Part shown: positions 5,863-5,964 of the stretch, piece after piece | Layout: every line of letters begins with the position of its first letter | How positions within the stretch are numbered: the stretch's first letter is position 1 | Source of the DNA: Xanthobacteraceae bacterium | GTDB lineage: Bacteria > Pseudomonadota > Alphaproteobacteria > Rhizobiales > Xanthobacteraceae | DNA length: 5,964 nucleotides | NCBI GenBank assembly: GCA_030037185.1 | Contig: JASHRR010000377.1 | Location: 1-5,964 of the forward strand | Direction of reading: 5' to 3' | Position numbers and translations under genes: made by a program | The notes under the pieces: model-generated | Database searches by the model: none | Seen by the model: the letters and a program-made list of their open reading frames with translations, nothing else | Told to the model about the DNA's origin: nothing

Positions 5863-5964
5863 CGAGGTCAGTGGCCTGCGCTTCGGAAGCACCCCTTCGA
5901 AAAGTGGAAAGCTGGGGGCGGGGGTTCACCGATTCCAAATCTCGCCCCTCTCCCGCTGGAGGGC

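Noticed and set aside
5910..5964. GC-rich end of the window with GGTTC and a CCCTC/GAGGG hairpin
   Set aside because: GGTTC suggested a tRNA T-arm but no acceptor or anticodon arm can be formed. The hairpin may be part of a dispersed palindromic repeat, but it is short and cut by the window edge.
1..5964. CRISPR array, insertion sequence, toxin-antitoxin or phage-defence module
   Set aside because: No regularly spaced repeats, no transposase motifs or terminal inverted repeats, and no paired small genes with known toxin or antitoxin patterns were visible.

Overview
The window looks like accessory or decaying chromosomal DNA from a high-GC alphaproteobacterium, probably of the Bradyrhizobium/Rhodopseudomonas type. 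This rests on the kinds of protein present (a Gly/Arg/Phe/His-rich small secreted protein, DUF1269 and GH15 relatives) and on base composition. It is an inference; there is no rRNA or core marker gene here.

Layout. At the left edge is the possible tail of an upstream gene, followed by a 46-codon plus-strand ORF (49-189) with one hydrophobic segment. Next, on the minus strand (205-387), is the 5' remnant of a GH15 / trehalase-like glycosidase, broken by at least three indels. About 700 bases (388-1092) then hold no gene I can support. The centre carries two large intact genes that converge with only 10 bases between their stop codons. One is a plus-strand membrane acyltransferase of the acyltransferase-3 family (1125-2441). 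The other is a minus-strand acetyl-CoA hydrolase/CoA-transferase family protein of 637 residues (2452-4365).

To the right lies a minus-strand DUF1269 gene (4512-4991). It is still recognisable from start to stop but carries about seven single-base indels. A gene-poor stretch with a 20-bp tandem repeat follows. After it comes a small secreted protein gene (5479-5754), and then a strong intrinsic terminator built on a UACG tetraloop (5831-5862).

The main message is contrast: 3.2 kb of clean, open coding sequence is bracketed by short glycosidase and membrane-protein genes that have lost their frames. The two intact genes both use acyl-CoA-type chemistry, but they face each other and share no transcript, so a joint pathway is only speculation. 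I did not find convincing evidence for a new multi-gene system.
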